Positions 44,856 through 52,586 of a stretch of DNA of 64,000 bases are shown piece after piece. Origin of the DNA: Clostridia bacterium (lineage in GTDB: Bacteria > Bacillota > Clostridia > Oscillospirales > CAG-382). The stretch's first letter is position 1, and each line of letters starts with the position of its first letter. Location of the stretch: assembly GCA_017456765.1 (NCBI GenBank), contig JAFTIR010000001.1, forward strand, positions 1 to 64,000, in the 5' to 3' direction. A program made the translations under genes and the position numbers. Below the pieces are notes generated by a model. That model had not been told where the DNA came from, searched no databases, and was given only the letters and a program-made list of their open reading frames with translations.

Positions 44856-46793
44856 TTAAAGTGTTTTTTCTGCTATTTCTTTAAGGATATTTGCAAGGAA
44901 TTCATCGCAGGAAACTGTGCCCATATCGCCGTTCTTTCTTGAACGTACGGCAACTGCGCCTGCTTCCATTTCCTTTTCACCCATAACGAGCATATAAGGA
45001 ACCTTTTCGAGCTGAGCTTCTCTAATCTTATAGCCGATTTTTTCATTTCTGTCGTCAAGCTCGCATCTGATGCCTGCCGCCTTTAACTTCTTCATAACTT
45101 CCTTTGCGTAGTCGTGCTGGTTTGAGCCGATGGGAAGAAGTTTTACCTGAGTGGGAGCAAGCCATGTGGGGAATGCACCCGCATACTTTTCGATAAGAAG
45201 CGCAAGTGTTCTTTCGTAACAGCCGATACTTGTTCTGTGGATGATGTAGGGTCTCTTTTTCTCTCCGTCCTTGTCAACGTATTCCATGCCGAACTTTTCA
45301 GCATTGAACTGGTCAATCTGGATTGTGATGAGTGTGTCCTCCTTGCCGTGTACATTCTTTATCTGAATGTCGAGCTTCGGACCGTAGAATGCCGCCTCAC
45401 CTATACCAATCTTGTAATCAAGACCAATGTTGTCTAAGATTTTCTTCATCATGCCCTGAGCTTCGTCCCAGTCAGCGTCAGTACCGATGTACTTTGACTT
45501 GTTTTCGGGGTCCCACTGGGAGAATCTGTAGGAAACATCTTCATAAAGACCGAGAGTCTTGAGCATCATAATTGCAACCTCGAGACAACCTTTGAATTCG
45601 TCTTCAAGCTGTTCGGGGGTACACATAAGGTGACCTTCGGAAATTGTAAACTGACGTACTCTAATAAGACCGTGCATTTCGCCGCTGTCTTCGTTTCTGA
45701 AGAGTGTCGAGGTTTCTGCAAGACGCATGGGAAGGTCACGGTAAGAACGTGCTCTGTTGAGATATGCCTGATACTGGAAAGGACAGGTCATGGGACGAAG
45801 TGCAAAGCATTCCTTGCCGTCCTCTTCTTCGCCGAGAACAAACATACCCTCTTTGTAGTGGTCCCAGTGACCCGAAATTTTATATAGGTCGCTCTTTGCC
45901 ATGAGAGGCGTCTTTGTTCTTACCCAGCCGAGTTCTTCTTCGGTGTCCTCAACCCATCTCTGAAGTGTCTGGATAATCTTTGTTCCCTTGGGAAGCATGA
46001 TGGGAAGACCCTGACCGATTGTGTCAACGGTTGTGAAGATTTCCAGCTCTCTGCCCAGTTTGTTGTGGTCACGCTTTTTTGCCTCTTCCTTCATTGCAAG
46101 GTATTCTTCAAGGTCAGAAGTTTTTGGAAAAGCAGTTCCGTAAATTCTCTGGAGCATCTTATTTTCGGAATCGCCGTGCAGATATGCACCGGTACACTGA
46201 GTAAGTTTTACTGCCTTGAGCTTGCCTGTGCTTGTAAGGTGGGGACCTGCACAAAGGTCAACAAATTCTCCCTGTGTGTAAAGGGAGATTTCTGCACCGT
46301 CGTCAAGCTCGTCAATATGCTGTACCTTGTATACTTCTTTTCTCTCTGTCATAAGAGCCTTTGCCTCTTCTTTGGAAACAACACTTCTTACAACGGGAAT
46401 GTTTTCCTTAATAATCTTCTTCATTTCAGCCTCGAGCTTCTCAAGAACCTCGGGAGTTACCGAAACGCTTACGTCAACATCATAGAAAAATCCTTCATCT
46501 GTTGCCGGACCGAATGCAAGAGTTGCATCGGGATAAAGGCGCTTTACAGCCTGTGCAAGCACATGAGCCGCGGTATGCCGGTATACCTTTTTACCCTCGT
46601 CGTCATTAAAGGTTACAAATTCAACCTTTGCATCCTTTTCGATAATCTTATTGATTTCAAAAAGCTCTCCGTCTATTTTCATTGCAAGGGCAGCTCTGCC
46701 GAGACCCTCGCTTATCTGGGAAGCTGCTTCGTAGCCCTTTACTCCGTCATTACATTCGATAACAGAGCCGTCTTTAAGTGTAAGTTTTACCAT
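44856..46793 (-). CDS. thrS: Threonine--tRNA ligase
   Basis: 645 residues (E. coli 642). N-terminal TGS domain (1-60), SAD editing domain (about 65-225; HTAAHVLAQAV, CAGPHL), class II catalytic core (motif 2 MRLAETSTLFRNEDSGEMHGL; motif 3 in SIGCYERTLALLIEKYAGAFP) and C-terminal anticodon domain. Zinc ligands Cys in RPMTCPF, His in SEGHLM and His in YIIHRTS. AGGAGG lies eight bases before ATG. Controlled by the T-box leader directly upstream. Confidence 0.97.
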   Translation of the reverse strand: MVKLTLKDGSVIECNDGVKGYEAASQISEGLGRAALAMKIDGELFEINKIIEKDAKVEFVTFNDDEGKKVYRHTAAHVLAQAVKRLYPDATLAFGPATDEGFFYDVDVSVSVTPEVLEKLEAEMKKIIKENIPVVRSVVSKEEAKALMTERKEVYKVQHIDELDDGAEISLYTQGEFVDLCAGPHLTSTGKLKAVKLTQCTGAYLHGDSENKMLQRIYGTAFPKTSDLEEYLAMKEEAKKRDHNKLGRELEIFTTVDTIGQGLPIMLPKGTKIIQTLQRWVEDTEEELGWVRTKTPLMAKSDLYKISGHWDHYKEGMFVLGEEEDGKECFALRPMTCPFQYQAYLNRARSYRDLPMRLAETSTLFRNEDSGEMHGLIRVRQFTISEGHLMCTPEQLEDEFKGCLEVAIMMLKTLGLYEDVSYRFSQWDPENKSKYIGTDADWDEAQGMMKKILDNIGLDYKIGIGEAAFYGPKLDIQIKNVHGKEDTLITIQIDQFNAEKFGMEYVDKDGEKKRPYIIHRTSIGCYERTLALLIEKYAGAFPTWLAPTQVKLLPIGSNQHDYAKEVMKKLKAAGIRCELDDRNEKIGYKIREAQLEKVPYMLVMGEKEMEAGAVAVRSRKNGDMGTVSCDEFLANILKEIAEKTL

Positions 46794-46831
46794 TTTTGGT
46801 TTCCTCCTGTATAGTAAATATTTTTTAATAA

Positions 46832-47085
46832 CAAAAACAAAACCCCGTACTGATTTGTGTCAGCACGGGGCAATAAACAAAGTTTATCACGGTTCCACCC
46901 ATGATTGAGAATATATACTCTCATCTCTTTCTTCCATAACGTGGTAAATCCGTCCCCGATTGTTACCTCAGGGAAGCTGAAAGGGTGGTAAGACAGACCT
47001 CGGCAATATGCCGCTTGCACCAAAATGCGGCACTCTCTGAAAGACCTTTATGACCGTCCCGTGTCCCTCTTTATCGCTTTTGAGT
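46832..47085 (-). promoter_or_regulatory. T-box leader of thrS
   Basis: The minus strand carries the T-box sequence GGGTGGAACCGTG (46888-46901) followed by a terminator, CCCCGTGCTGA/TCAGTACGGGG (46843-46870) plus TTTTGTTTTT. Upstream is a long Stem I region with GAGAGTGCCGC/GCGGCA apical pairing. A likely Thr specifier is an ACC in the string TTACCACCC (about 46993-47000); two overlapping ACC triplets make the exact codon uncertain. Uncharged tRNA-Thr would stabilise the antiterminator and let thrS be transcribed. Confidence 0.88.
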
Positions 47086-47091
47086 GTTATT

Positions 47092-47120
47092 ATTATAAAC
47101 TCATTTTCGTATTTTGTCAA
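47092..47120 (-). promoter_or_regulatory. Consensus promoter of the thrS T-box transcript
   Basis: Minus strand: TTGACA (47115-47120), 17 bases, TATAAT (47092-47097). Perfect hexamers and spacing, immediately upstream of the leader. Confidence 0.9.
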
Positions 47121-47132
47121 GTGATATTTTAT

Positions 47133-47987
47133 TTAGAGGCTGCTGTAAAAATCTGCCTTACTTATATCAGGCTCAAAATCAAGCTCCCGTGAGGGGCTGT
47201 GTCCGAAAAAGTTCTTATAGTCTCGATAAAACGTTGAATAGTCAGAAAAACCGCTCTGCATACAAGCCTCAATAGGCTTAAGACCTGCACGTATAGCTCT
47301 TTTGGCAAGATTTAATCGCTTCGACAGTATGTACTTTTTCGGGCTTATCTGCAAGTGGTTTGTAAAAAGGTGATGCAGGTGGCTCTTGGTTATATAAAGC
47401 TTTTCGCAGATTGTATCTATGGAAAGATTTGAGGTAAGATTTTCCTCAATAAAACCGAGCGCCGCAGTAATTACAGGATTTGACGAAGCCGATTCGCAGT
47501 CTGCTATCGCATTTTCGTCAAGGGCTATGGAAATATTGAAGAAAAGCTCCTCGGTAATGCCGACAAGCAGTTTTCCGAGCTTTTCTCCCTCAAAATGTTC
47601 AAAATAGTAGTCTGCCCTTTTGAAAAGGTCACTTACAATAGAGTTTCCGTCAAAATTTATTATATCAAGCTTTGCGGGTATTTTTGTGAATAAATCAAAG
47701 GGTATACATTTCTCATCAAAAAGTATGTTGTATCTGATATAGGGGCCGGGCTCGTCAAAATATATCTTATGTCTGTCGCCTGCCCGTGAAATCACAAGAC
47801 TGTTTTTTCTCAGCTTGTAATTCTTTCCCTCAACAAAATACTTGGGATTTCCTTTTTTGAGAAACAGTACTTCACACACATCATGAGTGTGCGGCTCATT
47901 GCGAAATCTTTCTAAATCAACCATTTCGCTGGTATGCAGATTAAAGTAAATGCTCGAATCTTTGTATGTATTGCCCACATTTTTCAC
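47133..47987 (-). CDS. AraC family transcriptional regulator
   Basis: 284 residues. N-terminal cupin-like sensing domain (about 25-110; PHTHDVCEVLFLKKG and VISRAGDRHKI), then two HTH motifs in the C-terminal AraC domain (about 185-275; NLSIDTICEKLYITKSHLHHLFTNHLQISPKKYI and KPIEACMQSGFSDYSTFYRDYKNFFGHSPS). Divergent from the amino-sugar/oxidoreductase operon and very likely its activator, responding to a sugar. AAGGGG precedes the ATG. Confidence 0.93.
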   Translation of the reverse strand: MKNVGNTYKDSSIYFNLHTSEMVDLERFRNEPHTHDVCEVLFLKKGNPKYFVEGKNYKLRKNSLVISRAGDRHKIYFDEPGPYIRYNILFDEKCIPFDLFTKIPAKLDIINFDGNSIVSDLFKRADYYFEHFEGEKLGKLLVGITEELFFNISIALDENAIADCESASSNPVITAALGFIEENLTSNLSIDTICEKLYITKSHLHHLFTNHLQISPKKYILSKRLNLAKRAIRAGLKPIEACMQSGFSDYSTFYRDYKNFFGHSPSRELDFEPDISKADFYSSL

Positions 47988-48010
47988 CCCTTTTGGCTCA
48001 TTTCAATCTT

Positions 48011-48089
48011 ATAATAGCATAAAACCACACTTTTTGCAATAGCAAATTGCACTTTTTTCATTTACATAGTAAAAACCACATGGTATTAT
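48011..48089. promoter_or_regulatory. Divergent promoters with a paired AAAACCACA element
   Basis: Minus: TTGCAA (48034-48039), 17, TATTAT (48011-48016) drives araC. Plus: TTTACA (48061-48066), 17, TATTAT (48084-48089) drives the oxidoreductase operon. The nine-base AAAACCACA occurs at 48021-48029 and 48072-48080, one copy inside each promoter spacer, 51 bases apart (about five helical turns). Likely AraC-type operator half-sites; binding is inferred. Confidence 0.6.
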
Positions 48090-48147
48090 GAATATGTGAT
48101 AAAATTTATTGATAAAAATATATTCTACGAAAAGGAAGGTATTTATC

Positions 48148-49275
48148 ATGAAAAAGGTAAGAGTTGCCATTATCGGTCAGGGCCGAAGCGGCAGAGACAT
48201 CCACGGTCAGTTCTTCAGATGCACAGCAAACACAAAGTATGAGGTTGCAGTTGTAATCGAAAAGGACGAATACAGAAGAGAAAAGGCTCTCAAGGAGTAT
48301 CCCGGTTGCGAAGTTTTCGCTGACTATTCTGCTCTTTACGACAGAAAGGACATTGACGTTGTAGTTAATGCTTCCTACTCCCAGATGCACTATTCCATTT
48401 CAAAGGATCTTCTCGAACACGGCCTCAACGTTCTCGTTGAAAAGCCCATGGGCAGAACCTACTATGAATGTCTTGACCTCATCAAGACAGCAAAGGACAA
48501 CGGTGTTATCATCGCTGCATTCCAGCAGACATTTGTTAACCCCTTCAACCTCGGTCTTAAGGAAATCGTAGCTTCCGGTAAGATTGGTACACCTCTCCAG
48601 TACAGCATCAACTTCAACGGATTTGCACGTCGTTGGGACTGGCAGACAGTTCAGAGAAACGCTGCCGGCGGTATCTACAACACAGGCCCTCACCCCATCG
48701 GCCTTGCTCTTGATTACCTCGACTTTGCAGAAGACTTTGAAGTTGCTTTCTCAAAGCTCGGTCTCGGTCTTACATCCGGTGACTCTGATGACTATGCAAA
48801 GGTTATCCTCACAGCTCCCGGCAAGCCCGTAGTTGACGTTGAAGTTTCTTCAATGGACGCTTTCTCCAACCCCTACACAGTTAAGGTTATGGGTACAAGA
48901 GGTACACTTCTCGCTACACGTGCTGGCTACAAGCTCAAGTACATCGTTGACGGTGAGAACCCCGAAAGACCCGTTATCTTCGAGTCCCTCTCACATGAAA
49001 ACGGCTGTCCTGCATACTGTAGTGAAAAGCTCGTTGCTCACGAAGAAGAAGGCGAGTGGAAGGTAGAATCCAACCTTGACACAACAGCTCACACAAAGAA
49101 GGAAGAGGGCGGTACTCTCGACAAGTTCGACCCCGCTACAAAGAACTTCTACGACCTCTTCTATGAATCCATCGTAAACGGCGCACCCCTTCCCGTTGCG
49201 GCAGAACACTCCGCAATGGTTATCGCTGTTATCGAAGCAGTTCACGCACAGAATCCCCTTCCTGTTAAGTACTAA
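48148..49275 (+). CDS. Gfo/Idh/MocA family oxidoreductase
   Basis: 375 residues. N-terminal Rossmann domain with IIGQGRSGRDIHG (about 7-19), the family EKPMG motif (VLVEKPMGRTYYE, about 98-110), and a C-terminal alpha/beta substrate domain with GGIYNTGPHPIGLALDYL, where the conserved His sits. NAD(P)-dependent sugar dehydrogenase of unknown substrate. The start is ATG 48148 with AAAGGAAGG upstream; a longer frame start at 48109 overlaps the promoter. First gene of the operon. Confidence 0.9.
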   Translation: MKKVRVAIIGQGRSGRDIHGQFFRCTANTKYEVAVVIEKDEYRREKALKEYPGCEVFADYSALYDRKDIDVVVNASYSQMHYSISKDLLEHGLNVLVEKPMGRTYYECLDLIKTAKDNGVIIAAFQQTFVNPFNLGLKEIVASGKIGTPLQYSINFNGFARRWDWQTVQRNAAGGIYNTGPHPIGLALDYLDFAEDFEVAFSKLGLGLTSGDSDDYAKVILTAPGKPVVDVEVSSMDAFSNPYTVKVMGTRGTLLATRAGYKLKYIVDGENPERPVIFESLSHENGCPAYCSEKLVAHEEEGEWKVESNLDTTAHTKKEEGGTLDKFDPATKNFYDLFYESIVNGAPLPVAAEHSAMVIAVIEAVHAQNPLPVKY

Positions 49276-49296
49276 TTTAACAAAAGCCAAAACAGA

Positions 49297-49326
49297 ACGG
49301 CGTCGTCTTGGCGACGCCGTTTTTTC
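49297..49326 (+). terminator. Hairpin with U-run between the two oxidoreductase genes
   Basis: ACGGCGTCG (49297-49305) pairs with CGACGCCGT (49312-49320), followed by six T. It is a good intrinsic terminator inside what otherwise looks like one operon. No promoter was seen after it, so partial read-through probably sets a lower level for the downstream genes. Confidence 0.8.
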
Positions 49327-49351
49327 AAAACACGAAAGGATGTAATAAGTT

Positions 49352-50266
49352 ATGTATAAGATAGCTATTTTGGGTTGTGAAAACTCTCATGCAAACAATT
49401 TTCTCAGATGTATCTACGGCAACAAAAATGAAGACGGAAGCTATGCAAATATTCCCGGTGTAGTTGCAACAGACGTTGAAGTACTCGGCGTTTACAGCGA
49501 CGAAGTTCCTGCAATGGAAAAGCTCAATGCCGATTTCGGCGTTCCCATGATGAATAACTATGATGACCTTGTAGGTAAGGTTGACGGTATTGTTATCACT
49601 GCACGTCATGGTGACAACCACTACAAGTATGCAAAGCCTTATCTTGCATCAGGAATTCCCATGTTCATCGACAAGCCCATCACTGTTTCCGAAGAAGAAG
49701 CAGTAGAATTCATGAACGAACTCAAGAAGAACAACATCAGAATCTGCGGTGGTTCAAGCTGTATCTTCATGCCCAACATCGAAAAGTACAAGAACTATAT
49801 GGAAACAAAGGAACTTGGTGAAGTTATCGGTGGTACAGTTCGTGCTCCCATCGATCCCGACTCTGTTTACGGCGGTTTCTTCTTCTACGGTCAGCACCTT
49901 GTACAGATGATGAGTGCAATATTTGGCTACTTCCCCAACTCCGTAACTGCAGTTGAACACGAAAAGCAGATAAGCTGCTTTGTAAACTACGACACCTTTG
50001 ATGTAAGAGGCGTATTCGTAAGAAGATACTACAACTACTTTGCAGGCGTTGACTTTGAAAAGAGAAGCGAATTTGAGGAATTCGGCTTCGGCGATGCGTT
50101 TGTAAAAGAATTCAATGAAATGTACCACTTGCTTCAGGGTGGAGAAATGCACCAGAGCTATGAAGAATTCTTCGCTCCCGTATTTGTTCTCAATGCTATC
50201 TATCGTTCCTACAAGAACGGCGGTAAGTGCGAAAAGGTTAACAGAATTGAAGATATAAAGTTATAA
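49352..50266 (+). CDS. Gfo/Idh/MocA family oxidoreductase (second)
   Basis: 304 residues. Nucleotide-binding start AILGCENSHANNF, where the usual GxGxxG is degenerate (G-C-E-N-S-H), then the FIDKPITVSEEEA motif (about 108-120) and a C-terminal domain with GGFFFYGQHLVQMM. The replaced glycines and the early His resemble subfamilies annotated only as predicted dehydrogenases. Not closely similar to the first oxidoreductase beyond the fold. Confidence 0.85.
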   Translation: MYKIAILGCENSHANNFLRCIYGNKNEDGSYANIPGVVATDVEVLGVYSDEVPAMEKLNADFGVPMMNNYDDLVGKVDGIVITARHGDNHYKYAKPYLASGIPMFIDKPITVSEEEAVEFMNELKKNNIRICGGSSCIFMPNIEKYKNYMETKELGEVIGGTVRAPIDPDSVYGGFFFYGQHLVQMMSAIFGYFPNSVTAVEHEKQISCFVNYDTFDVRGVFVRRYYNYFAGVDFEKRSEFEEFGFGDAFVKEFNEMYHLLQGGEMHQSYEEFFAPVFVLNAIYRSYKNGGKCEKVNRIEDIKL

Positions 50267-50285
50267 TTTTAGGAGATATTTAACT

Positions 50286-51041
50286 ATGAAAACAATGAAA
50301 GTAGACAATCTTAATGTCAAGATTTTCCCCACAAGAGATGAAATGGGCGCCTGCGCTGCAAAGGACATTCACGATAAAATCGTAGAGCTTCTCTCTGAAA
50401 AAGAAGAAATCAACATGATTTTCGCAGCAGCTCCCTCCCAGAACGATGTTCTCGCTTCCCTTGTAGCTTCGGATATCGAATGGAACAGAATCAACGCATA
50501 TCACATGGACGAATATATAGGACTTGACAAGGACGCTCCCCAGGGATTTGGTAACTTCCTTGTTGACCACATCTTCGGCAAGGTTCCCTTCAAGAGTGTA
50601 AACCTTATCGACTGTACAGCAACCGATCCCGAAGCTGAATGTGAAAGATACGGCAAGCTCCTTTCCGAACACCCCACAGACATCGTTGTTATGGGTATCG
50701 GCGAGAATGGCCACATCGCATTCAACGACCCGCCCGTTGCAGACTTTAACGATCCCAAGATTGCAAAGCCTGTAAAGCTCGACGAGGTTTGCAGAAATCA
50801 GCAGGTTAACGACGGATGTTTTGCTTCCATCGACCTCGTTCCCACACATGCAATCACACTTACTTGCCCCACTCTTATGAAGGCACCCTATGCTTTCTGC
50901 ATCGTTCCTGCCCCCACAAAGGCAAACGCTGTAAAGAGAACTCTCAACGGCGAAATCTCAACAGAATGCCCCGCAACAACACTCAGAAATCATCCGAATG
51001 CCATCCTCTACCTTGACGGAGACTCCTCCGCACTTCTTTAA
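50286..51041 (+). CDS. NagB-like amino-sugar-6-phosphate deaminase/isomerase
   Basis: 251 residues, ribose-5-phosphate-isomerase-like fold. Deaminates glucosamine 6-phosphate to fructose 6-phosphate in the classic family. Catalytic marks: Asp75-Glu76 in HMDEYIGL, and the loop GIGENGHIAFNDP with His143. At position 148 this protein has Asp where E. coli NagB has Glu, and it has QVNDGCF before the SxDxVPTHAIT block. It could act on a different amino sugar phosphate; the next gene, NagA, supports an N-acetylhexosamine route. Four bases separate it from nagA. Confidence 0.85.
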   Translation: MKTMKVDNLNVKIFPTRDEMGACAAKDIHDKIVELLSEKEEINMIFAAAPSQNDVLASLVASDIEWNRINAYHMDEYIGLDKDAPQGFGNFLVDHIFGKVPFKSVNLIDCTATDPEAECERYGKLLSEHPTDIVVMGIGENGHIAFNDPPVADFNDPKIAKPVKLDEVCRNQQVNDGCFASIDLVPTHAITLTCPTLMKAPYAFCIVPAPTKANAVKRTLNGEISTECPATTLRNHPNAILYLDGDSSALL

Positions 51042-51045
51042 TGCC

Positions 51046-52185
51046 ATGATAAGAATAAAATCAGATAAAATCGTACTTACCGACAGTCTTTTTGACGGGT
51101 ATGTGTACATTGAAAACGGAAAAATTTTGGAAGTTTCAAAAGAGGAAAAGGCAGCAGATGAGATTTGCGACTTCACAGGCAAATATGTTGCACCCGGCTT
51201 TATCGAAATCCACTGTCACGGCGGTGCAGGCTGTGAATTTGCGGGAAGTGCAGAGGATATTGTAAATGCCGCAAACTTCCACTTTGAACACGGCACAACA
51301 AGTATCTGCCCCACAATCTCGGCAGCTCCCTTTGGTGTTATGACAAAGGCTCTTGACTCCTTTGAAAAGGCTCTCGAAAGCCCTGCGCTCAAGGGAACTC
51401 TTGTTGGTCTTCACTTTGAAGGGCCTTACCTTTCAAAGAATCAGGTAGGCGGTCAGAATCCCGATGCCATAACTCCTCCCGTGAAAGAGGAATACGAACC
51501 TCTTCTTCGCGAAAAGGGCAAGTTCGTTGCCAGATGGTCATATGCGCCCGAAAACGATTTTGACGGCTCATTTGCAAAGGCTTTGACCGATGCCGGTGTT
51601 GTACCCTCGGCAGGTCACACAGATGCTACTTACACAGACATGGTACGTGCATTTGAAAGCGGATGCAGACTTGTTACACACCTGTATTCCTGCACATCAA
51701 CAATCACCCGTAAGGGCGGCTTCAGAATACTCGGTGTTCTCGAATCCGCATACCTCAACGATGATATGTATGTAGAAATCATCGCAGACGGCAAGCACCT
51801 GCCTCCCGAACTTATACGCCTTATCTTAAAGATTAAGGGCAGAGACAGAGTATGTCTTATCACAGACAGCCTTGCTGTTGCAGGTATTGCAAAGGACGGC
51901 GAAGAGGTAGAAACACTCGGAACACGCTTCTTTGTTGAAGACGGCGTATGCAAGCTCCTCGACAAGAGCGCATTTGCAGGCTCAATAGCTACTGCCGACA
52001 GACTTATCAGAGTTCTTACAAAGGAAGTAGGCACATCCGTCATAGATGCTGTTTACATGATGACAAAGGTTCCTGCAGAAGTCATGGGACTTAAAAACAA
52101 AGGTCTTCTCAAAAAAGGCTATGATGCTGACATCGTTGTGTTCGACGAAAACATCAATATAGAAAAAGTATTTGCAGCAAAATAA
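51046..52185 (+). CDS. nagA: N-acetylglucosamine-6-phosphate deacetylase
   Basis: 379 residues (E. coli 382), amidohydrolase fold. Metal site HxH in FIEIHCHGGAG (about 59-69), Glu in LHFEGPYLSKNQVGGQNP, GHTDATY with His, and the catalytic Asp in LITDSLAVAG (about 277-286). The C-terminal LLKKGYDADIVVFDEN is typical. Produces glucosamine 6-phosphate for the preceding NagB-like enzyme. The start is ATG 51046, five bases past the previous stop. Confidence 0.93.
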   Translation: MIRIKSDKIVLTDSLFDGYVYIENGKILEVSKEEKAADEICDFTGKYVAPGFIEIHCHGGAGCEFAGSAEDIVNAANFHFEHGTTSICPTISAAPFGVMTKALDSFEKALESPALKGTLVGLHFEGPYLSKNQVGGQNPDAITPPVKEEYEPLLREKGKFVARWSYAPENDFDGSFAKALTDAGVVPSAGHTDATYTDMVRAFESGCRLVTHLYSCTSTITRKGGFRILGVLESAYLNDDMYVEIIADGKHLPPELIRLILKIKGRDRVCLITDSLAVAGIAKDGEEVETLGTRFFVEDGVCKLLDKSAFAGSIATADRLIRVLTKEVGTSVIDAVYMMTKVPAEVMGLKNKGLLKKGYDADIVVFDENINIEKVFAAK

Positions 52186-52191
52186 CATTTT

Positions 52192-52218
52192 CCCGCAGTG
52201 AAAACTGCGGGATTTTTT
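52192..52218 (+). terminator. Terminator of the amino-sugar operon
   Basis: CCCGCAGT (52192-52199) pairs with ACTGCGGG (52204-52211) around GAAA, followed by A and six T. Confidence 0.92.
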
Positions 52219-52229
52219 CTTTATTTCTA

Positions 52230-52258
52230 TTGACAGAGAAAGTAAATGGTGCTAATAT
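52230..52258 (+). promoter_or_regulatory. Promoter of the folT-folC transcript
   Basis: TTGACA (52230-52235), 17 bases, TAATAT (52253-52258). Start of transcription would fall near 52265, so the composite repeat at 52281-52413 and the riboswitch both lie in the leader of about 320 nt. Confidence 0.75.
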
Positions 52259-52280
52259 AATAACATAAAAAATCCAATGA

Positions 52281-52413
52281 GTTTGGTCGGTGGAATTTAT
52301 GCCGACCAAACGGGACTTTATTCGGGAACATAACCTTAAAATTGCTTCCCGGAATACAGTCCCGAAATCTTTTCTCTTTGCTTACTTTCTCTTTTCAGCA
52401 AAGAGAAAGTAAG
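52281..52413. repeat. Composite hairpin repeat in the folT leader
   Basis: GTTTGGTCGG (52281-52290) pairs with CCGACCAAAC (52302-52311). A CGGG/CCCG middle follows (52323-52365). It closes with CTTACTTTCTCTTT/AAAGAGAAAGTAAG (52381-52413). The right half is nearly identical to 1-76 and 62880-62924, the left stem to 10973-11003. It ends two bases before the riboswitch. Confidence 0.75.
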
Positions 52414-52414
52414 A

Positions 52415-52518
52415 GTTAGAGTAGAAGTCTTAAGGCGTTAAGTGCTGTCGGAACGGGGAGTTGTCCGGCAGACGAAAAGGGTAAAACCCTTGCGGTCAAG
52501 GCTTCGCATCCCGCTGGC
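52415..52518 (+). promoter_or_regulatory. Tetrahydrofolate (THF) riboswitch
   Basis: The conserved strings of the THF class are in order: GAGTAGA, GGCGTTAAGTGC, GACGAA, TGCGGT and GCATCCCGCT. Pairing fits: P1 GTTAG/CTGGC (52415-52419 with 52514-52518), P2 AAGTCTT/AAGGCTT, P3 CTGTCGGA/TCCGGCAG, and AAGGG/CCCTT. It precedes the folate transporter and folC genes, its known context. The downstream hairpin that hides the ribosome binding site suggests translational control. Confidence 0.9.
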
Positions 52519-52548
52519 TGACATACGAAAGCTTAAGTTTATTTTTTG

Positions 52549-52579
52549 CCTCCTGTATGTTTATCAGCATACATGGAGG
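52549..52579 (+). promoter_or_regulatory. Hairpin that sequesters the folT ribosome binding site
   Basis: CCTCCTGTATG (52549-52559) pairs with CATACATGGAGG (52568-52579, one bulged base). The GGAGG at 52575-52579 is the folT Shine-Dalgarno, seven bases before ATG 52587. This is the likely off-state expression platform of the THF riboswitch. A short T-run before it (52541-52547) is not preceded by a good terminator stem. Confidence 0.75.
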
Positions 52580-52586
52580 TATTTTT

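Noticed and set aside
46065-46814. Open frame of 249 codons on the plus strand
   Set aside because: Antisense to thrS, which is complete and strongly conserved; the composition is that of a mirrored frame.
50698-50735. Inactive NagB because of Asn at position 141
   Set aside because: From memory, Gram-positive NagB proteins often have Asn there (NGHI) and are active; only the Glu148 to Asp change was kept as worth noting.
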